This document shows positions 26,806 through 34,978 of a DNA stretch of 42,441 bases, piece by piece (position 1 is the first letter of the stretch; every line of letters begins with the position of its first letter). The notes under the pieces were generated by a model. The model worked only from the letters and a program-made list of their open reading frames with translations. It did not search any database and was not told where the DNA came from. The stretch is from assembly GCA_017537175.1 (NCBI GenBank), contig JAFYLH010000005.1:1-42441 (forward strand), given 5' to 3'. Source of the DNA: Clostridia bacterium (GTDB lineage Bacteria > Bacillota > Clostridia > Oscillospirales > CAG-272). Both the position numbers and the translations under genes were made by a program.

Positions 26806-28319
26806 TGTATCTTATAGGTAGTGATATCGGTACCAGCGGTACAAAGACTGTACTTTTTGACCTTGAGGGCAATACGGTTGCCTCTGCACTTAGCGAATAT
26901 CCGCTCTATCAGCCCAAAAACGGCTGGGCTGAGCAGGATCCCCGCGACTGGTGGAACGCAGTTTGCGAGACCATAAAGGCGGTTATTACAAAGTCGGGAG
27001 TTGACCCTCGTGACATCAAGGGTGTAGGTCTCTCGGGACAGATGCACGGTCTTGTAATGCTTGACAAGGATGATAATGTTATCCGCCCCTCTATAATCTG
27101 GTGTGACCAGCGTACAGGTAAGGAATGTGTGGAGATGACCGAAAAGGTGGGTGCTGACAAGCTCATCGAGATTACAGCCAATCCCGCAATGACAGGCTTT
27201 ACCGCATCCAAGATAATGTGGGTCAAGAACAACGAGCCCGAAAATTACGAAAAGTGCGCAAAGATAATGCTCCCCAAGGACTATATCCGCTATATGCTTA
27301 CAGGTGAGTTTGCAACAGAGGTTTCGGACGCCTCGGGTATGCAGCTGCTTGATGTACCCAAGCGCGATTGGTCTCCCTATGTACTTGATAAGTTAGGCAT
27401 TGACCGTTCCTTGCTCGGTAAGATGTACGAGTCCTGCGAGGACACAGGCCATGTAACAAAGAAGGCGGCTGAGCTTACAGGTCTTTGTGAGGGTACTATA
27501 GTTGCAGGCGGTGCAGGCGACCAGGCTGCAGGCGGTGTAGGTAACGGTATAGTCCGCGAGGGTGTTATCTCCGCTACCATCGGTACCTCCGGTGTTGTAT
27601 TTGCACATACAGATAAGATATCCATCGACCCCAAGGGAAGAGTACATACTCTCTGTCACGCAGTTCCCGGCTGTTGGCATATTATGGGTGTTACCCAGGG
27701 CGCGGGACTTTCATTTAAGTGGATGCGCGACAACTTCTTTGAGGCAGAAAAGTCTACTGCAGCGCTCCTTGGCAAGGATCCCAACTATATTATGGATATG
27801 ATTGCAGAAAAGGTTCCTGCAGGTGCAAACGGACTTGTTTATCTGCCCTACCTTATGGGCGAAAGAACCCCCCACCTCGACCCCGACTGCCGCGGTGTGT
27901 TCTTCGGGCTTTCCGCTATGCACACCAAGTCTGATATGATGCGTGCGGTAATGGAGGGTGTTATCTTCTCTCTTACCAACTGTATGGATATAATCAAGGA
28001 TATGACAGGCACCACACCCGAAACCGTTTATGCTTCGGGCGGCGGCGGAAATTCGGCTCTTTGGCGCGGTATGATGGCAGACAGCTTTGATATGCCTATC
28101 TCTCGCAATAACTCCAAGGAGGGCGGCGCTCTTGGTGTTGCTATCCTTGCAGGTGTAGCCGCAGGCCTTTATAAGAGTGTTCCCGATGCCTGTGCATCTC
28201 TTATCCGCGAAAAGGACTCTACTGCTCCCAATGCGGCCAATACCGAGGTTTATAAGAAGTACTACACACTTTATAATAAGCTCTACTCCGATCTCAAGGA
28301 TTCCTTTAAAATGTTATAA
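26805..28319 (+). CDS. xylB: Xylulokinase (FGGY family)
   Basis: This 504-residue kinase has SDIGTSGTKTVLFDLEGN at the N-terminus, AEQDPRDWW, GLSGQMHGLVMLD, IIWCDQRTG, GGAGDQAAGGVG and the C-terminal ASGGGGNSALWRGMMAD, all FGGY-type. The MHG motif fits xylulokinase; phosphorylates D-xylulose with ATP for the pentose phosphate route. A xylose isomerase is not in the window. It shares one base with truB, an unusual partner for it. A strong terminator follows. Confidence 0.9.
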   Translation: MYLIGSDIGTSGTKTVLFDLEGNTVASALSEYPLYQPKNGWAEQDPRDWWNAVCETIKAVITKSGVDPRDIKGVGLSGQMHGLVMLDKDDNVIRPSIIWCDQRTGKECVEMTEKVGADKLIEITANPAMTGFTASKIMWVKNNEPENYEKCAKIMLPKDYIRYMLTGEFATEVSDASGMQLLDVPKRDWSPYVLDKLGIDRSLLGKMYESCEDTGHVTKKAAELTGLCEGTIVAGGAGDQAAGGVGNGIVREGVISATIGTSGVVFAHTDKISIDPKGRVHTLCHAVPGCWHIMGVTQGAGLSFKWMRDNFFEAEKSTAALLGKDPNYIMDMIAEKVPAGANGLVYLPYLMGERTPHLDPDCRGVFFGLSAMHTKSDMMRAVMEGVIFSLTNCMDIIKDMTGTTPETVYASGGGGNSALWRGMMADSFDMPISRNNSKEGGALGVAILAGVAAGLYKSVPDACASLIREKDSTAPNAANTEVYKKYYTLYNKLYSDLKDSFKML

Positions 28320-28340
28320 GTAGTAAATGTTTGCATATTA

Positions 28341-28374
28341 AAAAGACTCGTAAGCAAATGCTTACGAGTCTTTG
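28341..28374. terminator. Bidirectional terminator between xylB and the lipoprotein gene
   Basis: Perfect 14-bp stem (28342–28355 with 28360–28373, loop AAAT) with A/T tails. It contains the stop codon of the minus-strand gene (28362–28364). Confidence 0.85.
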
Positions 28375-29381
28375 CTGTCTTTATACAGCTTCATTTCCTT
28401 TTGTGTCTCGCCCATTCTCAAAAGATATGTTTCTCCGTCCTTAAAGACAAAGCCAAAGGTTGCATTTACCTCGGTGGGCTTATGGGATATATAGTCATAG
28501 TCAATGTAGGTATAATGATCTCTTATGTTTCCGCTGACATTGGCTATCGTTACCCAGTATAGATGACCGTCACGGCAGACAATGTTTTCGTTATATGCAT
28601 AGTGGTTTTCGTTCAGGGTAAAAACGGATATCAGCTCTCCCTTGTCTATTATACCTATCTGCTCTGCCTCGCTGTCGTGGTAATAGATGCCCATTACATC
28701 ATTTTCTGCATCATAGGACAGGCCGTATACATAGCTTATATCGTCACCTAAGGTGTATGAAAATACGGTATCCGAGCTGTTTACATCCACCGTAAACACC
28801 TTGTTGCCCGAGGCAACGCTTATATAGTTATCGTCAAAGCCCAATGCCATAATACAGGGGTCGGGTGTATACTCGATGTTGTATACGGTATAGCTTTCCC
28901 CTGCTTCGATATCATAACCGTATATGCCGCAGGCTTCATTTTCATAATCGGTATATGCATAATAAGCAATGCCGTCAGATATGCCCATATTGGCTAACTG
29001 ATGGTCGGCGGTCTTGTCGGCTGTGAAGATAGTCTTTACCTGAGAGCTTTTTTCGGAATATAGGTTATATACGGTTTGACCGTCTCTGTCCTCGCTCCAT
29101 ACAACACAGTCCCCCTCGGCATCCATATGCCATACTCTGGCATCGGTAAAGCTGTGGACTCTCTTAAGACTGTCATAAGAGCTTCCCACCGTCAGGGTGT
29201 AGTCGGAGGAGCCGTACTCGGAAAGCATATAGAACCAATGTGTATCGCTTGCCGTAATCAGCTTGGGCAGGGTGTCCTCGGGGTACTCTAAAATAAGCTC
29301 TCCCTTGTAGCTGTCTCCATAACAGCCCGTAAGCATAAGGCATATAATGATCAGAGTCAAAAATAAAGCGGTTTTTTTCAT
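28362..29381 (-). CDS. Hypothetical lipoprotein, possible beta-propeller
   Basis: This 339-residue protein starts with a lipoprotein signal (LMLTGCYG, Cys20). It then holds about six loosely repeated beta-rich segments with aromatic and acidic residues (WHMDAEGDCVVWSEDRDG, IYGYDIEAGESY, LSYDAENDVMGIYYHD), as in secreted propeller sensors. No family is recognised. It lies after the P-type ATPase-like gene on the same strand, 45 bp downstream of its stop, with an AGGAGGTCTTATT ribosome site. Confidence 0.7.
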   Translation of the reverse strand: MKKTALFLTLIIICLMLTGCYGDSYKGELILEYPEDTLPKLITASDTHWFYMLSEYGSSDYTLTVGSSYDSLKRVHSFTDARVWHMDAEGDCVVWSEDRDGQTVYNLYSEKSSQVKTIFTADKTADHQLANMGISDGIAYYAYTDYENEACGIYGYDIEAGESYTVYNIEYTPDPCIMALGFDDNYISVASGNKVFTVDVNSSDTVFSYTLGDDISYVYGLSYDAENDVMGIYYHDSEAEQIGIIDKGELISVFTLNENHYAYNENIVCRDGHLYWVTIANVSGNIRDHYTYIDYDYISHKPTEVNATFGFVFKDGETYLLRMGETQKEMKLYKDSKDS

Positions 29382-29402
29382 AATAAGACCTCCTTTACGG
29401 TC

Positions 29403-29428
29403 AAAAAAAGGGGCTACAAGCCCCTTTT
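29403..29428 (-). terminator. Intrinsic terminator of the P-type ATPase-like gene
   Basis: Stem AAAAGGGGCT/AGCCCCTTTT (29406–29415 with 29419–29428), triloop ACA, with a T run on the minus strand. The stop codon (29427–29429) is partly in the stem. Confidence 0.8.
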
Positions 29429-30752
29429 AAATTTCCTTTGTGGAATTGTACAGACAGAACAGACACGCCGCAAAGTCTATGATCACAGCGGTGACGGGAC
29501 TGATATTGAAGAGGAATATCAGAGCGACCATAGCTAACTTCTGTGCTATGATGCAGGCAAGATTTATACGCAGAGCCTGCTTGTAGCTACGGCCCGTGCT
29601 GACAGCACCGGCAGATCGCTGGGGCTTTGAATCAAGGGCAGTTGCCTGAGCCTTGGGAGAGAAGAATCCGAGAGCTAACTTAAAGCAGGGATTTTCATCC
29701 GATTCAAGTATTCCTCTGTTGCGGTAGAGGACAGCATCGTCCTTTGTATATCCTCCCTTTGCGGGTACGGCGCCTGCCTCTTCTATCATCGCAAGGACAT
29801 CCTCGGATACCTCTTCGTTTGCGGAGACTGTCTTTATATTGCCGCACCGTTCAAGAGAAGCAATATCGGTAAATATAACGCCTTTTCTTCTGCCGCAGAG
29901 AAGAGCATTACGGGAAAGCAGGGGCAGAAGCTTTGTTATGCTTATCATAGAGGACAGGACAAGCAAAGCGGCAGACTGATGTACCGCAAGGGCAAAGTCC
30001 TTTGTGAATAACCAGAAGATAAGGAAGATGAAAAACGAGAAGGGATATACGGCTGCTTCATAGACAGCTGATATGATTTCTATGGTCTTTTGACTCTTTG
30101 AGGGCTTGGATGCCTTCTTGGTGTATGCGTTGACCACCGCATTGAGGGAGTCCTTTGCGGACTTTACGGCTCTTACACTGAGAGCACCCTGCTGAACTAT
30201 ACCGCCCGAAAAGCAATTTGAGCCTGCCTTGGCATTGCGGGGCTCACCGTTGCCAAAGATGTTTGTGTAGTCTATAAGACCCTCACCGCTTACTGCAACA
30301 CAGTCACAGGGGATGATATCACCCTCTCTGAGTACAAGAGTCTGACCCACGACGACCGATGCGGGAGACACACGCAGAGCCTTGCCGTTGGCAAGAACCG
30401 TTGCATAGGGAGCAGTAACTCTTGAGCTGTCCTCTATACGGCGGCGGGAAATATCGATAAGCATATCAAGGTAAAAATCACTTGCGGAAAAGAGCAGCAT
30501 TGTTATTGCCGCATATCCGATCTTACCTGTTACTATAAGACCCAGGCCTGCAAGTATACCTGCGAGATTTCGGTTGATAAATCTCTTGTTGAAAAATCCC
30601 TGCATATACTTGAGGGTCAGATCTGCTCCGAACAGGAGCACGGGGAAGATGGCTATAAGATACTTAAGTACTGTAGGCATAAAGGGCATCACCGAGATAA
30701 CGGAGATCACCAGACCTACGATGTAAAAGATATGTTTGGTTTTTGAATTCAT
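29427..30752 (-). CDS. P-type ATPase-like protein lacking the catalytic core
   Basis: This 441-residue protein resembles heavy-metal P1B ATPases: two N-terminal membrane pairs, an actuator domain (about 115–200; VLREGDIIPCDC, then GNGE at 167–170 in place of TGE) and further membrane segments (about 232–250 and 257–280). The intramembrane CPC/SPC is replaced by AALLVLSS. Where DKTGT should follow RKGVIF is KTVSAN (about 307–312), and only about 75 residues separate this from the last membrane pair (about 390–435), so the P and N domains are essentially absent. The frame is intact. It cannot autophosphorylate. It could be a decayed pump or a repurposed membrane protein. Confidence 0.75.
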   Translation of the reverse strand: MNSKTKHIFYIVGLVISVISVMPFMPTVLKYLIAIFPVLLFGADLTLKYMQGFFNKRFINRNLAGILAGLGLIVTGKIGYAAITMLLFSASDFYLDMLIDISRRRIEDSSRVTAPYATVLANGKALRVSPASVVVGQTLVLREGDIIPCDCVAVSGEGLIDYTNIFGNGEPRNAKAGSNCFSGGIVQQGALSVRAVKSAKDSLNAVVNAYTKKASKPSKSQKTIEIISAVYEAAVYPFSFFIFLIFWLFTKDFALAVHQSAALLVLSSMISITKLLPLLSRNALLCGRRKGVIFTDIASLERCGNIKTVSANEEVSEDVLAMIEEAGAVPAKGGYTKDDAVLYRNRGILESDENPCFKLALGFFSPKAQATALDSKPQRSAGAVSTGRSYKQALRINLACIIAQKLAMVALIFLFNISPVTAVIIDFAACLFCLYNSTKEI

Positions 30753-30817
30753 AACAGTCTTTCCTTATATAAAAGTATATATATTATTTTCCCACATTTT
30801 GAAGAAAATGTCAAGTA

Positions 30818-31522
30818 CTATATTTCTACCTCTTCTCCGTCATAGAGAAGCTGCTTTGTCACATTGCCGTTTTGGTTTCTGAAGATATGCGCCTTTGCCT
30901 TAGGGTCGCTTGTGAGGACAGAGAATTTTCCGTCTATTCCCACAAGAGCACAGCAGTCCTCAAGACCAATACCGTACAGAGCCTCTGTCTGCATCCAGCG
31001 GGAAAGGGAGGCATCGCGATGGGGGTTGAAATGGGGGGAATGGATGGCGGGGATTATACCCGTGCCGTGCATACGGCAGTAGTCCCAGTTCTCCTCGTGG
31101 TAGGACAGGCTGTCTGTATGTCCTATCTCATACCAGCAGATAGAGCCTGCCGAAATGCCCGAGAGAACAATGTCCTTATAATAGGCCTGACGCATATAGT
31201 GGTCAACATTGTATTTTTTCCATATATCCATTAAGAGAAGCGCATCTCCGCCGCCCGCAAAGATATAGTCGGCAGAAAAGATCTTTTCCTGTATTTCGGT
31301 ATCCGAGGGGTTGTCGGATATAAGGCATAGTATCTCGTATTTTGAAATACCAAAGCCCTTAAAGTAATCTGTCATCAGGTCTCTTTCCTCATCCTTTGAG
31401 GCGGTGGGGATATAGAGTACCCGTGGGTCGTATTTACCTGTAAGATCAAGGGCATATTTGTCTATACGGTCTATCTCGCGGCGGGTAAATTCTCCTCCGC
31501 CTATTGTTACTATCTTACTCAT
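30818..31522 (-). CDS. Peptidase E-like serine peptidase (family S51)
   Basis: This 234-residue protein has IFAGGGDALLLMDIW and the nucleophile elbow SGISAGSICWYE (Ser124), then MHGTGIIPAIHSPHFN with likely catalytic His. S51 enzymes cleave Asp-containing dipeptides or act on cyanophycin-like substrates; this one is a type 1 glutamine amidotransferase-like fold. It shares one base with the HD gene stop, so it is translated from the same message. The substrate is not known. Confidence 0.87.
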   Translation of the reverse strand: MSKIVTIGGGEFTRREIDRIDKYALDLTGKYDPRVLYIPTASKDEERDLMTDYFKGFGISKYEILCLISDNPSDTEIQEKIFSADYIFAGGGDALLLMDIWKKYNVDHYMRQAYYKDIVLSGISAGSICWYEIGHTDSLSYHEENWDYCRMHGTGIIPAIHSPHFNPHRDASLSRWMQTEALYGIGLEDCCALVGIDGKFSVLTSDPKAKAHIFRNQNGNVTKQLLYDGEEVEI

Positions 31523-32178
31523 CAGCCTAACCTCTGTCCGTTTATTATAAGTTTAAATTTAAGTCCCAGTCTCTCTGCAGCTTTTTTGCAAAGGAGCATT
31601 CTGCCAAGGAATATCTCAAAGTAGCTCATTACCGAGCTGTATTCATCCTCGATTATCATATCTAACTCTACACTACCCTTGTCGGTATCTATGTAGACAT
31701 TGGAGGACTTGACCGAGTAGTTTACGCGGTCGTGGATGTCAAAGCCTGTTTTATCGTTGTTGCGGACTCTTGAACGGCGCACATCCGTCTTGTCGGCAAG
31801 AATAAGTGCCGCCGCAATATGGTTTACAGGCTCGGCTGTGCCCTCGTCGTGATTACCGATGGCTGTGGTTATGGTGGCGATCTCATCTGCCGCAAAGCCT
31901 AAGTTGTCAAGAATACGGAACGCCATTACCGCACCGCTCTGAGCGTGGTCGCTTCGATTGACAAGGTTTCCGATATCGTGGAGATAGCCTGCAATGCGGG
32001 CAAGCTCTATATCCCTGTCCTCATAGCCCAGAGCACGCAGGATATATGCCGCAGTTTCGGCTACCTTTGTAACATGGGCAAAGGAGTGCTCTGTGTAGCC
32101 AAGGGCAATAAGCGACTCGTCCGCCTTTTGTATATATGTGTTTATCGCTTCGTTTTTTTTGATATCCTCAAAGGTCAT
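31522..32178 (-). CDS. HD-domain phosphohydrolase
   Basis: This 218-residue protein has the HD motifs H35 (HSFAHVTKVAETA), GYLHDIGN (H67, D68), and a downstream GNHDEG and LADKTDV with the last metal Asp. HD proteins hydrolyse phosphates of nucleotides or second messengers. It is the first gene of a minus-strand unit with S51 and the P-type ATPase-like gene. The substrate is unknown. Confidence 0.87.
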   Translation of the reverse strand: MTFEDIKKNEAINTYIQKADESLIALGYTEHSFAHVTKVAETAAYILRALGYEDRDIELARIAGYLHDIGNLVNRSDHAQSGAVMAFRILDNLGFAADEIATITTAIGNHDEGTAEPVNHIAAALILADKTDVRRSRVRNNDKTGFDIHDRVNYSVKSSNVYIDTDKGSVELDMIIEDEYSSVMSYFEIFLGRMLLCKKAAERLGLKFKLIINGQRLG

Positions 32179-32197
32179 TTTTTATCACCTCGGTTAT

Positions 32198-32226
32198 ATT
32201 ATAACAGAAAAAATAATTTATTTCAA
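32198..32226 (-). promoter_or_regulatory. Promoter of the HD–S51 unit
   Basis: On the minus strand, TTGAAA (32221–32226), 17 bp, extended TGTTATAAT with the hexamer at 32198–32203. Confidence 0.75.
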
Positions 32227-32242
32227 TATTGTATTGCAATAT
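32226..32242. promoter_or_regulatory. Inverted repeat between divergent promoters
   Basis: ATATTG (32226–32231) and CAATAT (32237–32242) flank TATTG. It overlaps both -35 regions, so it might be a shared operator, though it is short and AT-rich. Confidence 0.35.
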
Positions 32243-32262
32243 CCGATCATTTCTGTTAAAAT
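32234..32262 (+). promoter_or_regulatory. Promoter of the EamA transporter gene
   Basis: TTGCAA (32234–32239), 17 bp, TAAAAT (32257–32262) with extended TG. Confidence 0.75.
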
Positions 32263-32291
32263 GATTACGCATTTTTACAGGAGGTGATGAC

Positions 32292-33191
32292 ATGAAAAAG
32301 AAGAACCCTGCGCTTGGAATAATATTGGTGCTTGCCGCAGGCATACTTTGGGGATTTTCCGGCTTTTTTGTCAACAAGCTTACTCCTCTTGGTGTCAGCT
32401 CTCCTCAAATAGGAGTTATGCGACTGGGCTTTACCTTTTTACTGATGCTTATCTGGACACTTATTTTCAAGAGAAAAAGTCTAAAGGCACCCAGACGCTG
32501 CTATAAATATTTTTTGGGCGCGGGAGCCCTGGGTATGGTGGGAAGCACCCTGTTCTATTTTTATGCCATCGATATGACCTCTATGGCGGTGGCGGCGGTG
32601 CTTATGTATACCTCCCCCATCATTGTGGTTATCCTGTCCATATTTATCTTCCGTGAGCATCTTACCTTCCTTAAGAGCATTTGCTGTATAGCCTCGGTTG
32701 CGGGTGCGGCTCTTGTATCCGGTATTGTCGGAGGAGTGGGAGATTTGAGTATTCCCGGACTTATTTTCGGATGTGCGGCAGGCTTTTCATATGCACTGTA
32801 CAGTATTTTTTCATCTCTTGCCCTCTCAAGAGGCGCAAAGCCCCTATCCATTACAGTATATGCCTTTGGCTTTGCTACGGCGGCTATGATCCCCTTTGGC
32901 AATATTATCGGTTTGGTGGATAAGATTAAGGCAGAGCCGACTATAGTTCTTATTTCCCTTGCTCAGGCAGTTGTAAGCTGTCTTGCACCCTATGTGCTTT
33001 ATACCATGGGTCTTAAATATACCGATGCCTCCAATGCCTCCATTATGTCAACGGTAGAGCTGGTTGCTGCAACGATTATAGGATTTACGGCCTTTGGCGA
33101 GAACCCGGGTATATTTGGTATTATCGGTATAGTACTGGTCATCGGTTCGGTGGTTATGCTTAACATAAGATTGCCTCACAAACATAAATAA
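32292..33191 (+). CDS. EamA/DMT-family transporter
   Basis: This 299-residue protein has ten hydrophobic segments in two five-helix halves (EamA repeats), with LAAGILWGFSGFFVNKL in the first and the second starting near IPGLIFGCAAGFSYALYSI. The family exports or imports amino acids, nucleotides or other metabolites; the substrate is unknown. The AGGAGGTGATGAC ribosome site precedes the ATG. It is divergent from the HD gene. Confidence 0.9.
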   Translation: MKKKNPALGIILVLAAGILWGFSGFFVNKLTPLGVSSPQIGVMRLGFTFLLMLIWTLIFKRKSLKAPRRCYKYFLGAGALGMVGSTLFYFYAIDMTSMAVAAVLMYTSPIIVVILSIFIFREHLTFLKSICCIASVAGAALVSGIVGGVGDLSIPGLIFGCAAGFSYALYSIFSSLALSRGAKPLSITVYAFGFATAAMIPFGNIIGLVDKIKAEPTIVLISLAQAVVSCLAPYVLYTMGLKYTDASNASIMSTVELVAATIIGFTAFGENPGIFGIIGIVLVIGSVVMLNIRLPHKHK

Positions 33192-33196
33192 AACTA

Positions 33197-33225
33197 TTGA
33201 CAAACTGTTAATAAAGTGTTATGAT
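33197..33225 (+). promoter_or_regulatory. Promoter of the trpB leader
   Basis: TTGACA (33197–33202), 17 bp, TATGAT (33220–33225) with extended TG. Confidence 0.8.
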
Positions 33226-33237
33226 ACATATATGTAA

Positions 33238-33470
33238 ACCGATGAGTAAGAGTAGTAGCATTGGTGTAGTGTCCATAGAGAGCTCCGGATGGTGGAAGCG
33301 GAGCGGCACAGCCTATGTGAATGGACTTACGAGGGCAAGCTGAAAATTTGAGTAGGCAAGACGCGGTCCGCGCGTTACAGCGGTGAGCATATGACGGTAT
33401 GCGAATTTGTGCGATTTGGGTGGCACGCAAGCTTTGGTCTTGTCCCAAGTGGGATGAGGCTTTTTGTTTT
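33238..33470 (+). promoter_or_regulatory. Tryptophan-specific T-box leader with terminator
   Basis: Stem I features are present: GTAAG (33246–33250) pairs with CTTAC (33326–33330), an AGTAGTA S-turn-like segment, AGAGAG, then GGTGGAAG. The specifier loop reads GTGAATGGACTT, with UGG (Trp) at 33322–33324. The T-box sequence TTTGGGTGGCACGC (33415–33428) contains the UGGC that would pair with a GCCA 3' end, as in tRNA-Trp. A terminator follows (GTCTTGTCCC/GGGATGAGGC, 33437–33460, then T's). Uncharged tRNA-Trp should favour readthrough into trpB. Confidence 0.88.
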
Positions 33471-33481
33471 AGGAGTATATT

Positions 33482-33523
33482 ATGAATGAGATATTTGTTT
33501 TCCGATGGCGGAGAATAAAATGA
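33482..33523 (+). CDS. Micro-ORF of 13 codons before trpB, with a Trp codon
   Basis: ATG at 33482 encodes [13 protein letters not shown] and stops at 33521–33523. It follows AGGAGTATATT, a good ribosome site, and overlaps the next small ORF by ATGA. It contains one UGG codon. It may be a leader peptide, or a non-coding remnant. Confidence 0.35.
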   Translation: MNEIFVFRWRRIK

Positions 33524-33645
33524 GAGAAATAATAATCAGAGGTGACGATGCCCTTGACAAGGTAACATATTACCACAACGCGGGCAGAGGAATTATAATA
33601 GAAGAGCACAGGGTGCTTACCGAATATTTAAAGGAAAATAATTAA
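33520..33645 (+). CDS. Hypothetical 41-residue protein upstream of trpB
   Basis: Starts in the ATGA overlap at 33520–33523 behind GGCGGAG, and ends 13 bp before trpB. It contains [17 protein letters not shown] and looks acidic and soluble. I do not recognise a family. Too short for most gene calls, but the spacing and two ribosome sites around it support translation. Confidence 0.5.
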   Translation: MREIIIRGDDALDKVTYYHNAGRGIIIEEHRVLTEYLKENN

Positions 33646-33658
33646 GGAGTATATAAAA

Positions 33659-34879
33659 ATGGAACTTAACGGAGTAAATTTTGATACATATTTTAACAAC
33701 TATCCCGATAAGGACGGTTACTTTGGCAGATACGGCGGTGTGTTCATCGAGGACAAATTAAAGGATGCTATGGCAGAGATCACAGAGGCATATTTCTCTA
33801 TCTGCCAGTCAAGAAAGTTCATTGCCGAGCTTCGCCGTATAAGAAAGGAATTTCAGGGCAGACCTACCCCTGTTTCCCATCTTGAAAGACTGTCCGATTA
33901 CCTTGGCGGCAAGGTTCAGCTTTATGCAAAGCGTGAGGACTTAAACCATTCCGGCGCACATAAGCTCAATCACTGTATGGGTGAGGCACTTCTTGCAAAG
34001 TATATGGGCAAAAAGAAGATCATTGCCGAGACAGGTGCAGGCCAGCACGGTGTTGCCCTTGCTACCGCAGCAGCATATTTCGGTCTTGAGTGTGATATCT
34101 ATATGGGCTCTGTTGATATCAAGAAGCAGGCACCCAATGTTGCACGCATGAAGATCCTTGGCGCAAATGTAGTTGAGGTTACCCACGGTCTTAAGACCCT
34201 TAAGGAAGCGGTCGATGCGGCATTTGATGCATATTCCAAGGAGTATAAGGACTCTATCTACTGTATCGGCTCGGTGCTTGGCCCCCATCCCTTCCCCATG
34301 ATGGTGCGTGATTTCCAGAGCGTTGTGGGTATCGAGGCAAGAGAGCAGTTTATTGAGATGACAGGTCATCTTCCCACCTCTATCGTTGCCTGCGTGGGCG
34401 GCGGCTCAAATGCGGCAGGTCTCTTTGCAGGCTTTTTGAACGATCCCGTTGATATCTACGGTATCGAGCCTCTGGGTAAGGGTCCGAAGTTAGGCGACCA
34501 CGCGGCAAGCCTTAAGTACGGTACAGAGGGTATTATGCACGGCTTTAACTCTATTATGTTAAAGGACGAAAACGGCGAGCCCGCTCCCGTTTACTCTGTA
34601 GCCAGCGGTCTTGACTACCCCTCCTCAGGTCCCGAGCACGCATTCTTACAGGAGATCGGCAGAGTTAAGTATGATGTTATCGACGACGAGGAGACCATCG
34701 ATGCATTCTTCAAGCTCGCAAGAATGGAGGGTATAATCCCCGCAATCGAATCCTCCCACGCGGTGGCATTCGGTATGAAGTTAGCAAAAACTATGGATCA
34801 CGGTTCTATTCTTATCAATCTGTCCGGCAGAGGCGATAAGGACATGGATTACGTGCTTGAGAATTTTGGAATCAGATAA
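33659..34879 (+). CDS. trpB: Tryptophan synthase beta chain
   Basis: This 406-residue PLP enzyme joins indole and serine to give Trp. It has [10 protein letters not shown], then [14 protein letters not shown] with PLP Lys102, [10 protein letters not shown], the phosphate-binding GGGSNAAG, and a C-terminal ESSHAV and SGRGDKD. Its length and the [10 protein letters not shown] motif fit TrpB1. No trpA or other trp gene is adjacent. Control by the Trp T-box fits. It may make Trp from indole taken from outside. Confidence 0.94.
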   Translation: MELNGVNFDTYFNNYPDKDGYFGRYGGVFIEDKLKDAMAEITEAYFSICQSRKFIAELRRIRKEFQGRPTPVSHLERLSDYLGGKVQLYAKREDLNHSGAHKLNHCMGEALLAKYMGKKKIIAETGAGQHGVALATAAAYFGLECDIYMGSVDIKKQAPNVARMKILGANVVEVTHGLKTLKEAVDAAFDAYSKEYKDSIYCIGSVLGPHPFPMMVRDFQSVVGIEAREQFIEMTGHLPTSIVACVGGGSNAAGLFAGFLNDPVDIYGIEPLGKGPKLGDHAASLKYGTEGIMHGFNSIMLKDENGEPAPVYSVASGLDYPSSGPEHAFLQEIGRVKYDVIDDEETIDAFFKLARMEGIIPAIESSHAVAFGMKLAKTMDHGSILINLSGRGDKDMDYVLENFGIR

Positions 34880-34886
34880 ATCATGA

Positions 34887-34911
34887 GAAGCCGTCGCATA
34901 GCGACGGCTTC
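34887..34911 (+). terminator. Hairpin after trpB
   Basis: Perfect 11-bp stem GAAGCCGTCGC/GCGACGGCTTC (34887–34897 with 34901–34911), loop ATA. No T tract; the next promoter begins two bases after it. Confidence 0.55.
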
Positions 34912-34913
34912 AG

Positions 34914-34942
34914 TTGACATTTCACCTTGTAAATGCTATAAT
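34914..34942 (+). promoter_or_regulatory. Consensus promoter of the small membrane protein–ABC unit
   Basis: TTGACA (34914–34919), 17 bp, extended TGCTATAAT (hexamer 34937–34942). A perfect match to consensus at both hexamers. Confidence 0.88.
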
Positions 34943-34978
34943 TTTTTTGACATAATGTTATAACGGCAGGAGCATATT

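Noticed and set aside
29427..30752. Frameshifted pseudogene of a P-type ATPase
   Set aside because: No frameshift or stop is seen; other frames nearby do not encode DKTGT. It is an intact frame with a missing core.
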